This document shows, in pieces, positions 11,590 through 23,097 of a DNA stretch of 64,000 nucleotides. Position numbers and translations under genes: made by a program. The first letter of the stretch is position 1, and each line of letters opens with the position of its first letter. Source of the DNA: Globodera rostochiensis (Eukaryota; Nematoda; Chromadorea; Rhabditida; Heteroderidae); contig JAEVLN010000023.1 of the NCBI GenBank assembly GCA_018350325.1, forward strand, positions 249,001 to 313,000, given 5' to 3'. Under the pieces are notes generated by a model. The model was not told the DNA's origin. It worked only from the letters and a program-made list of their open reading frames with translations, and made no database searches.

Positions 11590-11720
11590 TCATTCAAGGC
11601 TAATTGGATGCCCGCAAGCGCGCGACGCGGTAAACGACGAGGGAAGCGTTTTATGAGGATAGCGGAAGCGCTGTGGGGATGAGTCAATGGACCGCAGATG
11701 GGTGGCCAAGCGACTGGCAA
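11590..11720. other. GC-rich, coding-like island
   Basis: At more than 50% GC by eye and rich in CG, this island contrasts sharply with its surroundings. Under the standard code three different frames and both strands are partly open. The minus strand has a 110-codon frame (11541-11873), the longest single-copy frame in the window, whose island part is arginine-, alanine- and proline-rich. I cannot pick a coding frame, and a relic of a GC-rich transposon is also possible. Confidence 0.3.
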
Positions 11721-12324
11721 ACACAAAAATCTATTAAATGTTTTAATAAAAATTATTAAAAAATAACTTAAGCTAATAAATCTTATGAAATAATATTCGA
11801 TCCAGAATAAAAGTATAATAACATGGAACGTAAAAAATACATTATGTACGGTAAGGAGCATTGGCATGAACACGAAAACTTATTATTAACACAAATTTTT
11901 AAATATTTTAAATGGAAAAATCTCAAATAAAAATAAATCTTCTAAAAAAAAAGCTTTAAACATTCGAGCAAAATAATAAATTAAAGATGTAACATTCTAT
12001 TGATAATAATCCAATGATTTATTTCAATATAAAATTAATTAATGAATTTATAGTTAAAAAAGAAAATTCGAGAAGCCCACACCACCGTTAACCTTAATTT
12101 TTATAATTAAAAAAAAAAAAGTTTTAATTAATGATAATAATAGAAACAAAAAATTATTTTTATGCTTCAAATATTTAAAGGTATAACAAAAAATACCAAT
12201 GTGCCACAACAATTAACGTTTATGCATGATCAAGTTAAGAATCTAAGCAAAGAAAATTGAAAAAAACTAAATTTAAAGGCTACAGCATTTATACAATAAC
12301 AAAAAGAAATTTAAAAATGCAAGC

Positions 12325-12515
12325 TTGAGCAGCCGGTTGCACTGCATTTGCTAGTGCAGTTAAAAGAAAATTTGTGAACTTAAAAAAAAATTAAAACACC
12401 AAAGATAATTAAATCTTTGATTAATTTTCCTGGGCGAACATCGTCCCGGACCCCGACGGCGAGTATGATGCGCGACATTTTTCTGGACCCAGTGCAGATG
12501 ACCCAGCGGCAAATT
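12325..12515. other. Two neighbouring GC-rich islands
   Basis: The first (12325-12360) contains a short stem, GCACT pairing with AGTGC around GCATTTGCT. The second (12430-12515) is CG-rich, and on + it reads as acidic, proline-containing sequence that would fit an exon. No canonical AG acceptor or GT donor borders it. Function unknown. Confidence 0.3.
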
Positions 12516-13448
12516 TATATAAAATAATTCACAATACCTTGTCCATTAAAAACCAACATAAAAACTCAAAGATTCTAAAAGACACCATTTGACATTAATA
12601 TTTCAAAAAGTAAAATTAATTATCAAATTCAGCTAAGTTTAAAATTACAATCTTAAAACATAAATAATTATAATTAAATGTTTTATTTAATCATTGGATA
12701 ACCAATAACAGAAAAAAACAATATTCAAAAAAAAAAAAAAATTTGTTAGTTAAGCTTAAAAATTTCGATTTGCCAAAAGTTAAAAAAATTAAATTAATTT
12801 TAACCATTCATTAGTCTTTAAAAATCAAAAATATAATTTTTTTTCACAAGAAAAAAAATACAAAATAATTAATTGTTCAAAATCCAATAAAATAAATCGA
12901 CATAAAGCACTTGGTAAAAAAACTATAATCATAAACTTAGAAGTTTAAAATTAATTCGCATTATTATTTGTAAAAGCTAATTTTACGTTGTCTAATGCCA
13001 AACTTAAAGAAGCGATTATTTTTAGACAAATCTACGAAGCACTGAAAACAGTTCTGCGTTTGAACATCAGGGAAAAGGCGTCATTTTATTGGGCAACTTC
13101 AAAATTGTTAAAAAAATGTATACCTAATAAAGAATTATAGCCTAATATAAATATGCAAAATAACCCTTTTTGAATAAATTTCATCGAAAACCTAATTGGA
13201 CTAAAGATATGGAAATGCATAAAAATCACAGCCATAATTATTATCAACATTTTATAATTGTAAAATACATTACAAAATAATTAAATGAATATAAAAAAGT
13301 TCAACGTCAAACTAAGAAAAAATAAATCATAAAAAATATTTCTAAAACAAATTCCTGTAATATTAAAAAAAACTACCTAATTAAGTTAATTAAATTTTAA
13401 TAATTATAAATTTAAATCAAAAAAGCTTCATTTCTTTTAAGTCATTAT

Positions 13449-14016
13449 TAGGGCGGCGATTTATATGGATAAAAAATCTCGAAATATGGCCATAAAATAT
13501 AGATGAATAATTGCAAAATATGGACAAAAATTGCAAAATATGGACGAAATATGGGCAAAATATGGATAAAAAATTTTTAAAATATATAAACAATTTTATA
13601 TGCAAATTAACGGCATTTCAGAGAAAAATTTTTGAAAATAAGCAGAATTTTAAAAAATTTTCATTTTTTGGGCAGAATTTTTTGTGCGAAAAAGTCAATT
13701 TTTAAATGTGCATTTTTAGAAAATTTTGAAAAAATCGATCCTTGGGGGTGCATTTTTGAAATTTTTAAAAAGTCGGTCCTTAGGGGTGCATTTTTCGTTT
13801 TTATTGCATTTTGTTATGGAATTTTTTAAAAATGTCGAAATATGGAAAAAATATGGAATTTGGATAAAAATCGCGAAATATGGAAAAATATGGAAAATAT
13901 GCATTATAAAATAGGCTCTAGAAGCTCCAACCAAAGCAAAAATACTATTTATGGCATTTAGAAACCGTTTCAAGTGCGCAAAAAAAATATGGATTTCCAT
14001 ATAAATCGCCGCCCTA
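13449..14016. mobile_element. hAT-type MITE, 568 bp, TSD GTCATTAT
   Basis: The termini are perfect 21-bp inverted repeats starting TAGGGCGGCGATTTATATGG (13449-13469 and 13996-14016). The flanks are identical 8-bp direct repeats GTCATTAT (13441-13448 and 14017-14024). The subterminal regions repeat AAATATGGA-type motifs on both arms. The interior has two GGGGTGCATTTTT runs (13745 and 13784) that recur in other elements here. There is no transposase. The perfect ends and target duplication point to a fairly recent insertion. A 101-codon minus-strand frame inside it is a by-product. Confidence 0.96.
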
Positions 14017-14024
14017 GTCATTAT

Positions 14025-15284
14025 GTTTTTAAATACCTTAATTTTTAGTTATTTTTTAAATCTTACAGTGCTAATTTAATATAAGTTGATAATTTAATCT
14101 AATTATTTATATTGACTAAATAGTTGTTCCAATTGAAAATTTTTTGGCATCTTTTTGTAACATATAGCTAAAAATCATTTACAAAAAATATCACAAATAA
14201 AGATAAACACCTTAATTTAAAAGCATTGCTTTAAGCCAATAAATGATTTTTGCATTTTTGAACATTACTAGATTTTCATCAAATATTCACAATATTTTAA
14301 ATAAAAAGCAAAAGCGAAATTAAATTGGAGGCAATGAGCACAGGGTGACCAGAGTACCTGCTTTAGAGATGAAGTCGATTACATTTGTATTCTTTTATAT
14401 GTGTGTATCAGGGATGGGCAAAATTTCGGATTCCGGATTTCGGATTTCGGAATTTGAGCAAAATTTCGGATTTTGCACCCTTTAAGGATGGGATTTTTGA
14501 GGTGTGGAACAGTTTGGTGTTGGTATAGTGGTGTTTGGTGGGGCAGTTGAACTTTTGGTGTGGGTTCAGTTTCCCTAATGTGTTAATAATTTTTCTGGCT
14601 TTTTCTGAACATTTACGGTCTAGTAAACAATTCCCAAAAATTTTTTTAAATTTCCCATTTTAAAAAAAAAACAATTTTTAGATGACAATTCACAAGTTTT
14701 AATTTCATTTTTGTCCTTATTTTTTTAATTTTGTGAAGATTCATAAGACAAAAGTGTGTTCATTTTAAATTGAAATTCAAAATGTCCAAATTTTATTTAA
14801 TTACATTTGTTTGTTTTTATGTTTGATTCCAATATTTACTTAGTGATTAATTTTAAGAATAAATAATCAATTGCATTTAAGCAGCATTAAATCAGCAAGT
14901 CCTTCTAGTTCCCTTAAAAAGGTTACGCTCTCCAGGGCAGTAGTAGTGCGTGCGCGAAAAGAAAAAAGGCTTATGGTTTGGTATCTACCGATCTATTTAT
15001 AAATGATCTTTTTCTGTATTCCTGTATAAAACTTTATTCGGATCTGCTTCGGCTAATTGAAGAAAAACTGCAAAGGTGATCTGCGAGCCTATCTGAAGTT
15101 ATGGATAACTTGATAACTCGTTTCGTTTAATTCCAACTCTATAATATTTGTTTGTTAGAGGTCATGTTTAAGATTTTCAAAAAGACATTCATAAAATTTT
15201 ATTTTGAACTTTTATAAAACTTTAGTATAGATGGTAAATTATAAAATTCTACCTTTATTAAAAGAAAACTATCTAAAATTATTT
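14025..15284. other. Gene-free stretch with a one-ended hAT-like relic
   Basis: Bases 14025-14400 are AT-rich and featureless. At 14409 the sequence CAGGGATGGGCAAAATTTCG begins a run of repeated CGGATTTCGGA units, typical of a hAT left end, and a GT-rich stretch follows to about 14560. No right terminus or target duplication was found. The rest, mainly T-rich, includes a short GC-richer patch at 14900-14985 with nothing recognisable. Confidence 0.5.
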
Positions 15285-15590
15285 TAGTTTTTATTTTTTG
15301 AACAAATAATGTGGTAAAACGAGAGAGTCAGTCGGCGACAGTAATTTGGACATCAACGCGCCCCATCTAAAATTTTTTTTTAGTTTACTTTTTTGAACAT
15401 TTTATTTTTTGAAGTAATACTGTGCTAAAAAGAAAGAGTCAGGCGGTAAGAGTAATTTGACATCATAGTTTACTTTTAGGATTTTATTTTTTGAATTTGT
15501 CTGCTAAAAATATAGACGTCGAGAGTAATTTAACATCAACACCACATCTAAAATTTTTTTTAATTTTACTTTGTTGAAAATTTTATTTAC
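15285..15590 (+). repeat. Degenerate tandem repeat, about 100-bp unit x 3
   Basis: Three successive units share a T-rich run ending TTTTTTGAA, then GTGCTAAAA, then GAGAGAGTCAG-like sequence, then GAGAGTAATTTGACATCAAC, then CATCTAAAATTTTTTTT. The units are clearly diverged and the middle one is shortened. It is an old local tandem array. Confidence 0.7.
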
Positions 15591-16137
15591 AAATGACCAG
15601 AAAAATGCTTTATTAATTATTTTTAGTGATTATGAGCTAAAAAAGACTCTGTTTAGAATAACAAAATTAAAAGGAAAAATAGTCACTACTTAATTTACTA
15701 TTTTTATTTGTATTCATTAAAAAAACGCCACTAGGATAAATGATGAAACACTAATCCATTTGGGCCGCTTGTCGGTGACCAAAAATCAAAACATGTGCTA
15801 ATAACGTATCAAAATAAAAAAATATAATTACTCAAATACTCAAAAAAACAACCATAAAATTATGTCTTAAATAAATTTTTATTTGCTTTAAATAAAATAA
15901 GAGAAAGTTATTCTAAAATTATGATAATAATAAAAGCAAAAAAATCCACTTAATAACTCAGAAAATTTTATTTAAGAATAGCAATATTTTTATATTTAGA
16001 TCCAGTTGCTAACGAAGAGTTTTAAACATTTAGGAGAAGGGAGTTTTCATAAAAATTAATACAAAGATTCAAATAAACTTAATTTATATTTATTTAACAT
16101 ATTAATTTAATAATTAATTTTAATTTTACATATTCTA

Positions 16138-16452
16138 TTGAAATTTAACAATCGTCGAATAAAAATCAAACAATTTTGGAGTTTAATGCTTAGTGCTTAT
16201 TTTATTTTTGCATTAAACTCTTGCCTATTTTATTATTTCTTAGTGTTTAAATCGCACGAAAATGTCTCAGCCACCACGATTCCGTCGATTCGTCGGAGGC
16301 GAAGGTGGGACGGGGCTGGGGGTGGAATTGGACAAATTCAATTCCATCTTCCTCATTCATCTGTCATCGCCACACCCAATCAATACAAGTGGGATTCGGA
16401 TTCTACGACCAGAAATCCTATAGAAACTATTTATCTCGATATTGAACACTAA
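16138..16452 (+). CDS. Candidate ORF with membrane-anchor-like N-terminus
   Basis: An open frame of 104 codons begins at a TTG. The first ATG is at 16186, giving 88 codons. From that ATG it opens with about 20 hydrophobic residues (LSAYFIFALNSCLFYYFLVF), then a polar region with an arginine run (IRRRRRWDG), ending in TAA. The order of basic residues, one hydrophobic segment and a polar tail would suit a type II membrane protein. The 3' half is GC-rich, but a second overlapping + frame starting at ATG 16263 is also open, so the frame is uncertain. No homologue is recognised and chance is possible. Confidence 0.2.
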   Translation: MKFNNRRIKIKQFWSLMLSAYFIFALNSCLFYYFLVFKSHENVSATTIPSIRRRRRWDGAGGGIGQIQFHLPHSSVIATPNQYKWDSDSTTRNPIETIYLDIEH

Positions 16453-17135
16453 ACTTCTTTTTTCAAAAAAAGGGGGGGGAACCATCTAAATAATACCCGT
16501 AAATTTTATCAACTTTATTATTGTTATGAGTTTTTTTGTTATTACAAAAATTTAGCTTGGTTCAAAAAATAATATCAAAATTAAATATGAGTAGGTAAAA
16601 GTGTTAATAAATTTTGGTGGAATAATAAATTGGTATGAAAAAAGACCATGGGCTATTTTTAAATAGCAAAGATTAAATAGTAATACAAAATATTATAAAT
16701 ATAATAAAAATTTATTCATTCCCGCAAAAATATAATATTTAACTATTCTATGAATTTTTTATTTGAATAAAATAATGTTTAATTCACAATTTAGAAAATT
16801 AAGTTGGCTAAATAATTTACCTTTTTTACTTGTTAAAACTATTGTTATTTGTTTATATTTTGAAAATTTCTTTATTAGAAGTTAATATTTGATAATCAAG
16901 ATTGCCTATATACAATTTTTATTCATTAATAAAATTTTATGGAAGATACCGATCCGATCCAACCTTTTTTTATTGGGTTTGAATTCATCCATTTGATCTT
17001 AAATAAGTAATTTTATTTTGCAATAACATTAAATTTTTACATTTATATAGAATTAACTTGCGTTTTGGTGTGAGGTGCCAACCGAAACTTGCGAATACCC
17101 ATGCTTGGTGTTCATGTATTTTATATTTAAGTTTC
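16453..17135. other. T-rich gene-free stretch
   Basis: A run of eight G residues follows the ORF at about 16472, and then AT-rich sequence without features. A GC-richer patch at 17060-17110 has no open frame of interest. Confidence 0.5.
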
Positions 17136-17370
17136 AGTTTTTATTCAGTTATAATGCGAGACAAAGGCAAATTTTTATTTTAAAATGAAAAAAAATTATG
17201 TATTTACATAATTACTTTATTTATCTATTCTTTTAGTAATGATTATTTGACTTAAACTTCCATAATGTGTAATTTATTATTAATTCAAACATGAAATAGT
17301 TAGATTTTTCGCAAATTTAATGTGCTTTTTTTGGGCCCGTTGCCCTTTAGTTTGACTTTTGATGAAGTGG
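17136..17370 (+). repeat. Dispersed repeat, inverted partner of 3550-3748
   Basis: This is the reverse-complement match described at 3550. It is slightly longer, with extra bases near 17195-17215 and around the GGGCCC at 17334. It lies in a T-rich block and adjoins another repeat, so 17.1-17.85 kb is a mosaic of repeats. Confidence 0.8.
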
Positions 17371-17456
17371 CTCAAGTTTGAGTTTGTTTAAAAAGTGCAA
17401 ACTTAGTTCGTTTGGAGTCGGCGGTCAATTTTGAAGGTGCCCAGCTCTTTACAGTT

Positions 17457-17850
17457 GCTCAAGCAGGTTTTGTTTTTCCTAAATTTTATTTCCATAACAT
17501 TTTATTTTTTTATAACCTTTTCCAAAAATTTGATTTATTTTTCCTTTCTTTATTTTGTTTATCACTTCGTTTAGCATTTTTTGTTTTTTAATAATTATAA
17601 TTGCCAGACTGTTTGATTAAATTCGTTAATTTATCCTGTTTCACCGCCGCATAGCTTTTTTGTGAATCTTGTCAAGAACTTTTAAATAATGATAATATAT
17701 GTTCAGATATTGGATAGAATCAGCAACGTTATGAATAATTACATTTTTGAAATCCTTTTTGTAATCATTATGTTTTTTACACATCAATTTGACTAACTTA
17801 ATCACTCTTCTTATATTTATTATTTAATGAGTATTTATTTAGCTTCCGTA
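17457..17850 (+). repeat. Dispersed repeat shared with the 3777-bp tandem unit
   Basis: Bases 17457-17750 match 52505-52895 and its tandem copies closely: GTTTTGTTTTTCCTAAATTT, TTAGCATTTTTTGTTTTTTA, TTGCCAGACTGTTTGATTAA and the ATATGTTCAGATAT run. The similarity resumes at GAGTATTTATTTAGCT. The copy here lacks about 43 bases present in the tandem unit between two CCGCC...TAGC boxes. Both copies lie in T-rich DNA in the same orientation. Confidence 0.88.
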
Positions 17851-20159
17851 AGATTGAATTAAATTTGTTATGAACACCAAAGGTTAGAAAAATGGTTATT
17901 AAAACATTAATTTAATACTTTATCTTTAACTGACTTTTAAATACTTTTTACAATATTTTTAGGTTTAATTCGCCGCCTCTCCAATAGTGATATTGCCTAG
18001 AAATTCCTTAGAAAAACTATTTTGAATTTTCGAAAAATTGAACTTAATTTGTACCCAATTACAAAAAATATTATGCCTTATCCAATAATTTGAATTTTTT
18101 TTAGTAAAACAAAATGAAAATTGCTTTTGCGAACTTCCGTTACCGACCGCGGAAGTCGGGAAAACATGGTTTGACAAAAAAAATGTTCCTATGAATCATT
18201 AAGCAAATAAAAAATCTGATAATTATTGATAAATAATGCTCACCCAGATGTAAAACTCGACCACTAAACACGAATAACTTTAAATTTATCGGATAAAAAA
18301 CAATGGACGACACCAATCATACTCAAAAATTTGTGCGCGCAAATTTGGTTGTGATGCACGCATTATTTACATGAATTTATTACAGAATGATTTAATAAAA
18401 ATTACTAATGAAATAACGAAATAAAATAATGTGTAAACAACCCAATATAGAAACACAAGAAAGTTTGTATTTGCTTAAGTATCTTTAAAAATAAAACAAT
18501 TATATGAATTTAATTACCTACAGCCCCACATATTGTCAAATTTTAAATGATGCATAATATTTCAATAAAAATGTAAAAAAATATCATTTAATCTTTGATC
18601 ATTGTTTTTAATACTGAAAATCCCGGAATAAAAATTAAATAACATAAATAGTAAGCATATATATAAACGCAAAAGTTAGCATAATCAACAAAATTGAGAA
18701 TTTTTATAAGCTTTTTATAAAACAACATTTTAAAATGAAGCTACAAAATTCACTAATTCTGTAATTATTAAAAAATTAGAAATCTACCTGAGAATCAAAA
18801 AATTCATTTTAGATATATTATTGTGGGAAAAAAACATCAAATTATATAGTAAACAAAAATAAAATTGATTATATATATAATAATTTTTCAAATAATGATT
18901 AGCCAATATTTAATTTAAATTCGATAAGTCGTAACTAAAATTACATACATATTAAACGGCGGGTATCGGATTTAAGTATAAACTCAAATAATGTAGCCAT
19001 AAATAAACTTTTTAAAATAATAAAATGAGAGCAAACTAAAAGAAATTGTTTTTTTGTTGGTTTGGGCTATGCGATTACAATATAATTTTTTTAAGTATTG
19101 TTCTCTTACAAATACAGCATCATCAAATAAGATCGAATTTTAAAATAGTAAAATTAATTTTAATATTTTATGTGAGTGTTATATTTTCAAAAATAATGTT
19201 TAACAATGCAACTTATGGTTTTAACCAAATTCCTAAATAAAAATGCATCTTTTGCACGGTTTCCATCCCATTAGAGAACGTACATGCAGCCTAAATATTT
19301 AAAATTTTATAAATTTTTATTTTTATTCTTAATATAATATTAAGTTACCAATGCATTAAGCGAATGAATAATAACCAGCATCCTTCCGAACCACCTTCCC
19401 CGAACCAGAAGAAGAACAACTTGATAATCAATAAGATAAGTCTCAAATAATATATCGACAATTTCATGAAAACAACAATCTATTATATTGCGATACATTT
19501 AATAAATTAGATTATGTATAAATTGTAATAATAAAAACAAAAATTAAAAAATTGATTAAATATTTAGTCAAAGTAAGATACATAAAATTATAACATAAAA
19601 AAAATAATAATGCTCATCACCGGATCTTTTAACACCTTCCACGATTGACGTCCGTATAACGAGGTTTGAACCCGATATGGATATAATGCAATGAGCGAGA
19701 GACAAATACAGATAGTTTTAAATAGAACTAACCATTCTTTGAAATAATTTTATATTTAGCAAAAATGACTTTTATACAATAAATGTTGAAAAAAATAAAT
19801 ATTTCGATGTAATAAAACAAAGCATGCAAATTAACTCAAAAATAATAAAAATGACCTAGCCAACATTAACAAATTATTAAGTGTTTAAAGCAAAATACTG
19901 TGTTAACATTTTAAAAATAAATGCGTTAAATTGGATAAATATAGAAAAAATTAAAATTAAATCTAATTATATAACATGATTTTAATTTTGAGATTGAAAA
20001 TTTCGTCTATTTTTAAGAAAATTTACAATGATTAATATAAATAGGATCTAAAAATTCGTTTCACTTATATTGTTCTTAGTTACCGCATGCTCACACAAAC
20101 TCTCGATTCTTCTGCTGTGTTGATTGAAAAAAATACTACAAATAAAAATTTAAAAAAAT
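17851..20159. other. Mostly A-rich gene-free stretch
   Basis: It is T-rich to about 17960 and A-rich after 18180. The 64-codon frame at 19046-19240 is not distinctive. GC-richer patches lie at 18130-18165, 19375-19440 and 19620-19700. The 19375 patch is open in one + frame only if TAA is read as sense. No RNA gene is recognised. Confidence 0.45.
18955..19060 (+). repeat. Dispersed repeat shared with 46630-46730
   Basis: CAAATAATGTAGCCATAAAT and the following AAACTTT (18984-19010) recur at 46665-46691. Weaker similarity extends on both sides, including GAGCAAACTAAAAG against GCGCAAATTGAAAAG. Same orientation, both in A-rich blocks. Confidence 0.7.
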
Positions 20160-20360
20160 ACGACTACCGACGCCGTCGGTTACGCCCACGAAAAGCCGAA
20201 ATGCAAATTTTTTGAACCGAAATCTCCCATAACTCAATTATATGTAAATATTGATAAAGCCAAGCTCCAAAATAAAATGAGTTTTGTTAATAAAGTTATT
20301 CTAAAAAATGTTGGTACCGAAAACCGAAAAAGTACCGACTATTTTTTTCGGTATTAGTTA
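20160..20360. mobile_element. Transposon relic with CCGA motifs
   Basis: CG-rich ends bearing ACCGAC, GCCGAAAT and ACCGAAAACCGAAAAAG motifs enclose AT-rich sequence. The pattern resembles the subterminal motifs of hAT-like elements, but termini and target duplication are not visible. Confidence 0.35.
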
Positions 20361-20363
20361 AAG

Positions 20364-20558
20364 TAGGGTGGCACGGGACGGCAATTTTGGGAAACACCGG
20401 GGCCGGGACTTAATTATCCCGGTCAAAAACTCAGGATTAAGTGACTAAAAAGGGTTTTGAAAAAACCGGGACCATTTATAGGATAATCTGAAAACCCGGG
20501 ACTAAATTTCGTTCCAGAAAAAATATTTAGGTATTGGTCCCGGTCCCGTGCTACCCTA
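20364..20558. mobile_element. Short TIR element (MITE), 195 bp
   Basis: The ends TAGGGTGGCACGGGAC (from 20364) and, in complement, TAGGGTAGCACGGGAC (to 20558) differ at one base over 16. The interior repeats CCCGG and CCGGGAC motifs. Flanking sequence shows only a degenerate possible duplication, AGTTAAAG against AGTTTAAC. TAGGG ends as in 13449-14016 suggest a hAT-type MITE that has aged. Confidence 0.78.
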
Positions 20559-20830
20559 GTTTAACAATGAAATTAAATAAAGTTATTTTTTTATTTTACA
20601 AATTATATCAATGTAAATACTAAAATCCACAATTTCTAAAAACAAACTCAAACCCCTAATAAGACATAAACGATCCCAACGATTAAAAGAGAAAGAGTAG
20701 CTTAAATTCCAAAGTATTTACTCATTTCTTCATAATAATATAACAGCCATTGTTACTTAGGCTTAAAGGGCGCAGTTGTTGCAGCAAAATTATTAAATCA
20801 ATATAAAAACAAAAAGTTATATATAAATAA

Positions 20831-20985
20831 TGCAGTAATATTTAAAAATGTTTATGATATTCAATATGTCATTAATTTTAAATAATGCAGTAATATTTAA
20901 AAATGTTTATGATATTCAATATGTCATTAATTTTAAATAATGCAGTAATATTTAAAAATGTTTATGATATTCAATATGTCATTTT
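20831..20985 (+). repeat. Minisatellite, 55-bp unit x 2.8
   Basis: The unit starts TGCAGTAATATTTAAAAATG and repeats at 20831, 20886 and 20941. The copies show no differences that I can see. The third copy ends after CAATATGTCAT. Near-perfect identity implies recent expansion. Confidence 0.95.
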
Positions 20986-21678
20986 ATGCAATTAAACTTG
21001 TTGTTATAGATCATTCTAAAATGCATGCCTCACATTTGCGAAATGTTCGGTTAACATAATAGGCATTAAATGTTCTTTCCTCAATGCCGTTGTCTGTTTA
21101 AAACTAAATTTTTGAGGAATAATTATATTAAGAATGTACAAAGCTAAATGAATATTCTGTAATTATTATATTTTTATATGATTAAAATTTCGTACTTGAT
21201 ATATGTTTGTTGTGGTGTTTTTTATTTTTTTGGTGGCATTTAATTTATATTTTTCTATAATAATTAAATTTGAAAAATTTTATTTAAAAAAATTGTTTAT
21301 ATAATTTTAAAAATTTATTTATTTTGTGGGTCATGTTGACCCTTACTTCGTTGTTTACGATAAATCAAGAGTTTAATTGGCTTCAAATTTTTTAAATTTA
21401 TTTATTTTTGATATTTTGCAAATAATTCGATTAGAATTATTGTATAAATTTAATCATTAATCAATTAACAGTTTTGTTCCGTGATTTTATTAATAGAATT
21501 TTTTTTAAATATAAAATATCCATAACTTTTTAAATGCCTTTAATCACGTGAGTCCTAGTCCTTTCCTGTCAACCATGCCCCTGCGAATTAGACTGCAAAA
21601 ATGTTCCTTGTCCTCACTGTCAAGTTGACGAAGACTTGCCAAATCATTTATTACATGCTTTTTTCAAAAAATTAAGTT

Positions 21679-21915
21679 TTAAATTAATTTTGCCATCTCG
21701 TGTTTTGCAATTTCAATCTGCTGAACAAAGAGGCCGCGCACTGTGGCGTATTTCAAAATTACGATTATGATCTTTTTATTTGTTCTTAAAGTAGATTTTA
21801 AGAAAATTTTATTTATTGGTATTTTAAAGTAATTAAATGCTGTATCATATATCTTTTGAGCATTATTGGGGTTTCCGTGCTTGTGCAAAAAAATGATCTG
21901 TTTTTTTATAAACAC
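21679..21915 (-). CDS. Candidate ORF, unknown
   Basis: The frame is 78 codons from a GTG at 21915 to TAA at 21679, and is open above the GTG for six more codons. It contains HKHGNPNNAQKIYDTAFNYF and ends in an amphipathic-looking helix (FVQQIEIAKHEMAKLI). No domain is recognised. The same frame continues past its TAA, and through an upstream TAA to the island at 22.1 kb, if TAA is read as an amino acid. The length alone is compatible with chance. Confidence 0.22.
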   Translation of the reverse strand: MFIKKQIIFLHKHGNPNNAQKIYDTAFNYFKIPINKIFLKSTLRTNKKIIIVILKYATVRGLFVQQIEIAKHEMAKLI

Positions 21916-22023
21916 CGGAGGAGTGCCGCAATGTTAAATATTTATCGAATTGTTTTTTATGTAGAGCTCATTCAGCGTAAAATAGCTTTACATTTTGATT
22001 TTGTTTGCAATTAAAAAATAAAT

Positions 22024-22110
22024 TTATTTGTCGTCAAAGTCGGATTTTTCCTTGTTTCTGACGCCTTCATATGTGTTACCATGCTCTGTTGCATCAGCTT
22101 GAGCTTTCAT
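22024..22110 (-). CDS. Candidate 3' exon or small ORF, unknown
   Basis: From an ATG (22110-22108) this frame runs 28 codons to TAA (22024-22026). It has a balanced, charged composition (MKAQADATEHGN, then an acidic KSDFDDK end) unlike translated AT-rich noise. It lies in the same frame as the ORF at 21679-21915. No splice border is convincing and one other minus-strand frame of the island is also partly open. Confidence 0.25.
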   Translation of the reverse strand: MKAQADATEHGNTYEGVRNKEKSDFDDK

Positions 22111-22308
22111 GTAGTAGTGGCTGCTTGCTTATAATGCAATAATTTGGTTAATTTTTTAATGAATTAAAATTAGTATTACATTTTATTTTTCATGTCGTGG
22201 ATATTCAAGCTTTGCTCCAATGATCGAAACGACTCCAACTCCTAACATGCCAATCAATCATGGCAACTTTTGCACAAAATGTATAATAAATTAGTTAGCT
22301 AAAATAAT

Positions 22309-22552
22309 GAAATAACTGTCGGCCGATTTTTTTTAATTTTTTTTTGCATGACTTAATTTGTTATTTAACATTTCAAAAGGTATACAATAAAATTTATGGT
22401 ATCTTACAACCAAATAACTTTAGTATTAATCTGTGTGACTTTTTTATAATTAATGGGTAATAAAAACTATAGAAACTTAATTGACATCTGTGATGCCTTT
22501 TAAAGTTTCCCTTGTCACACTCGGTTTGAGCAGTACGTAAGAATAAAACGGA
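22309..22552 (-). repeat. Direct repeat pair, copy 1
   Basis: Nearly identical to 23479-23722, 1170 bases downstream, with a handful of substitutions and short indels. On the minus strand both copies carry an open stretch with FLRTAQTECDKGNFKRHHRC, which is why similar frames appear twice. It may be a transposon fragment. No termini are recognised. Confidence 0.92.
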
Positions 22553-23097
22553 CTCTCGACTACCATAAATGATGTTTTTAGCTTTTATTAATTTGCCGAT
22601 TCTCAAAAATCAAAATTTTATTTTCTTGAACAGACTAGAGATGGTAATCGTACCCTCCATATGAAAAGCTGATAAGGTGATAATATCTGGCATCATAATT
22701 ATGAGAAATAAAATCTTACATTAATTACCATTTAAAAATATAATTAAGGTTTGATATAGTACATCGGAATAACAGTAATAGATTTGTTATTAATTAATAA
22801 TTGTTTAACCATGAATCATGAATTATGAGTCAATGAATGAATACAGGATAAACGATTAATATTATTTACATTAATTCCTTATAAAATAAATTCTTTATAA
22901 TAAATACTAGAAATGATGAATAAATTATGCAATATAAAAAATTAATAAATAAAATCTTTTTGTATTTAATTGAAAAATTGAACTCTCGTAGTTAGAGAAA
23001 AATTTAATGAATATTTAAATTTTGTCATCTTAAACAAAAAATTTACAATTAATACTCTAAATATTGTGAAACCGGCAAACTACAGAAATATACGTAA

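Larger units (their letters stand above)
10155..13440. other. Gene-free stretch, T-rich to 10.64 kb then A-rich
   Basis: The + strand is T-rich from the hAT element to about 10640 and A-rich from there to 13440. It contains a repeat at 11342-11462 and GC-richer islands at about 11590-11720, 12325-12360 and 12430-12515. The islands at 12.3 and 12.4 kb are open in one shared + frame only if TAA is read through. No RNA gene is recognised. Confidence 0.45.
21000..22308. other. T-rich stretch with coding-like islands
   Basis: The + strand is T-rich. GC-richer islands lie at 21540-21660, 21720-21745, 21905-21935, 22025-22140 and 22200-22260. Candidate frames on the minus strand are listed separately. 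On + the island at 21560-21610 reads as a cysteine-rich stretch (CX2C, then further CX2C), so the direction is not settled. Confidence 0.4.

Noticed and set aside
13716..14021. 101-codon minus-strand frame
   Set aside because: Lies wholly inside the MITE at 13449-14016 and follows its subterminal repeats. No transposase motif is present.
21540..21660. Cysteine-rich zinc-binding-like exon on + (CX2C spacing)
   Set aside because: The minus strand gives an equally protein-like reading over the same bases, and no splice border or known finger pattern matches.
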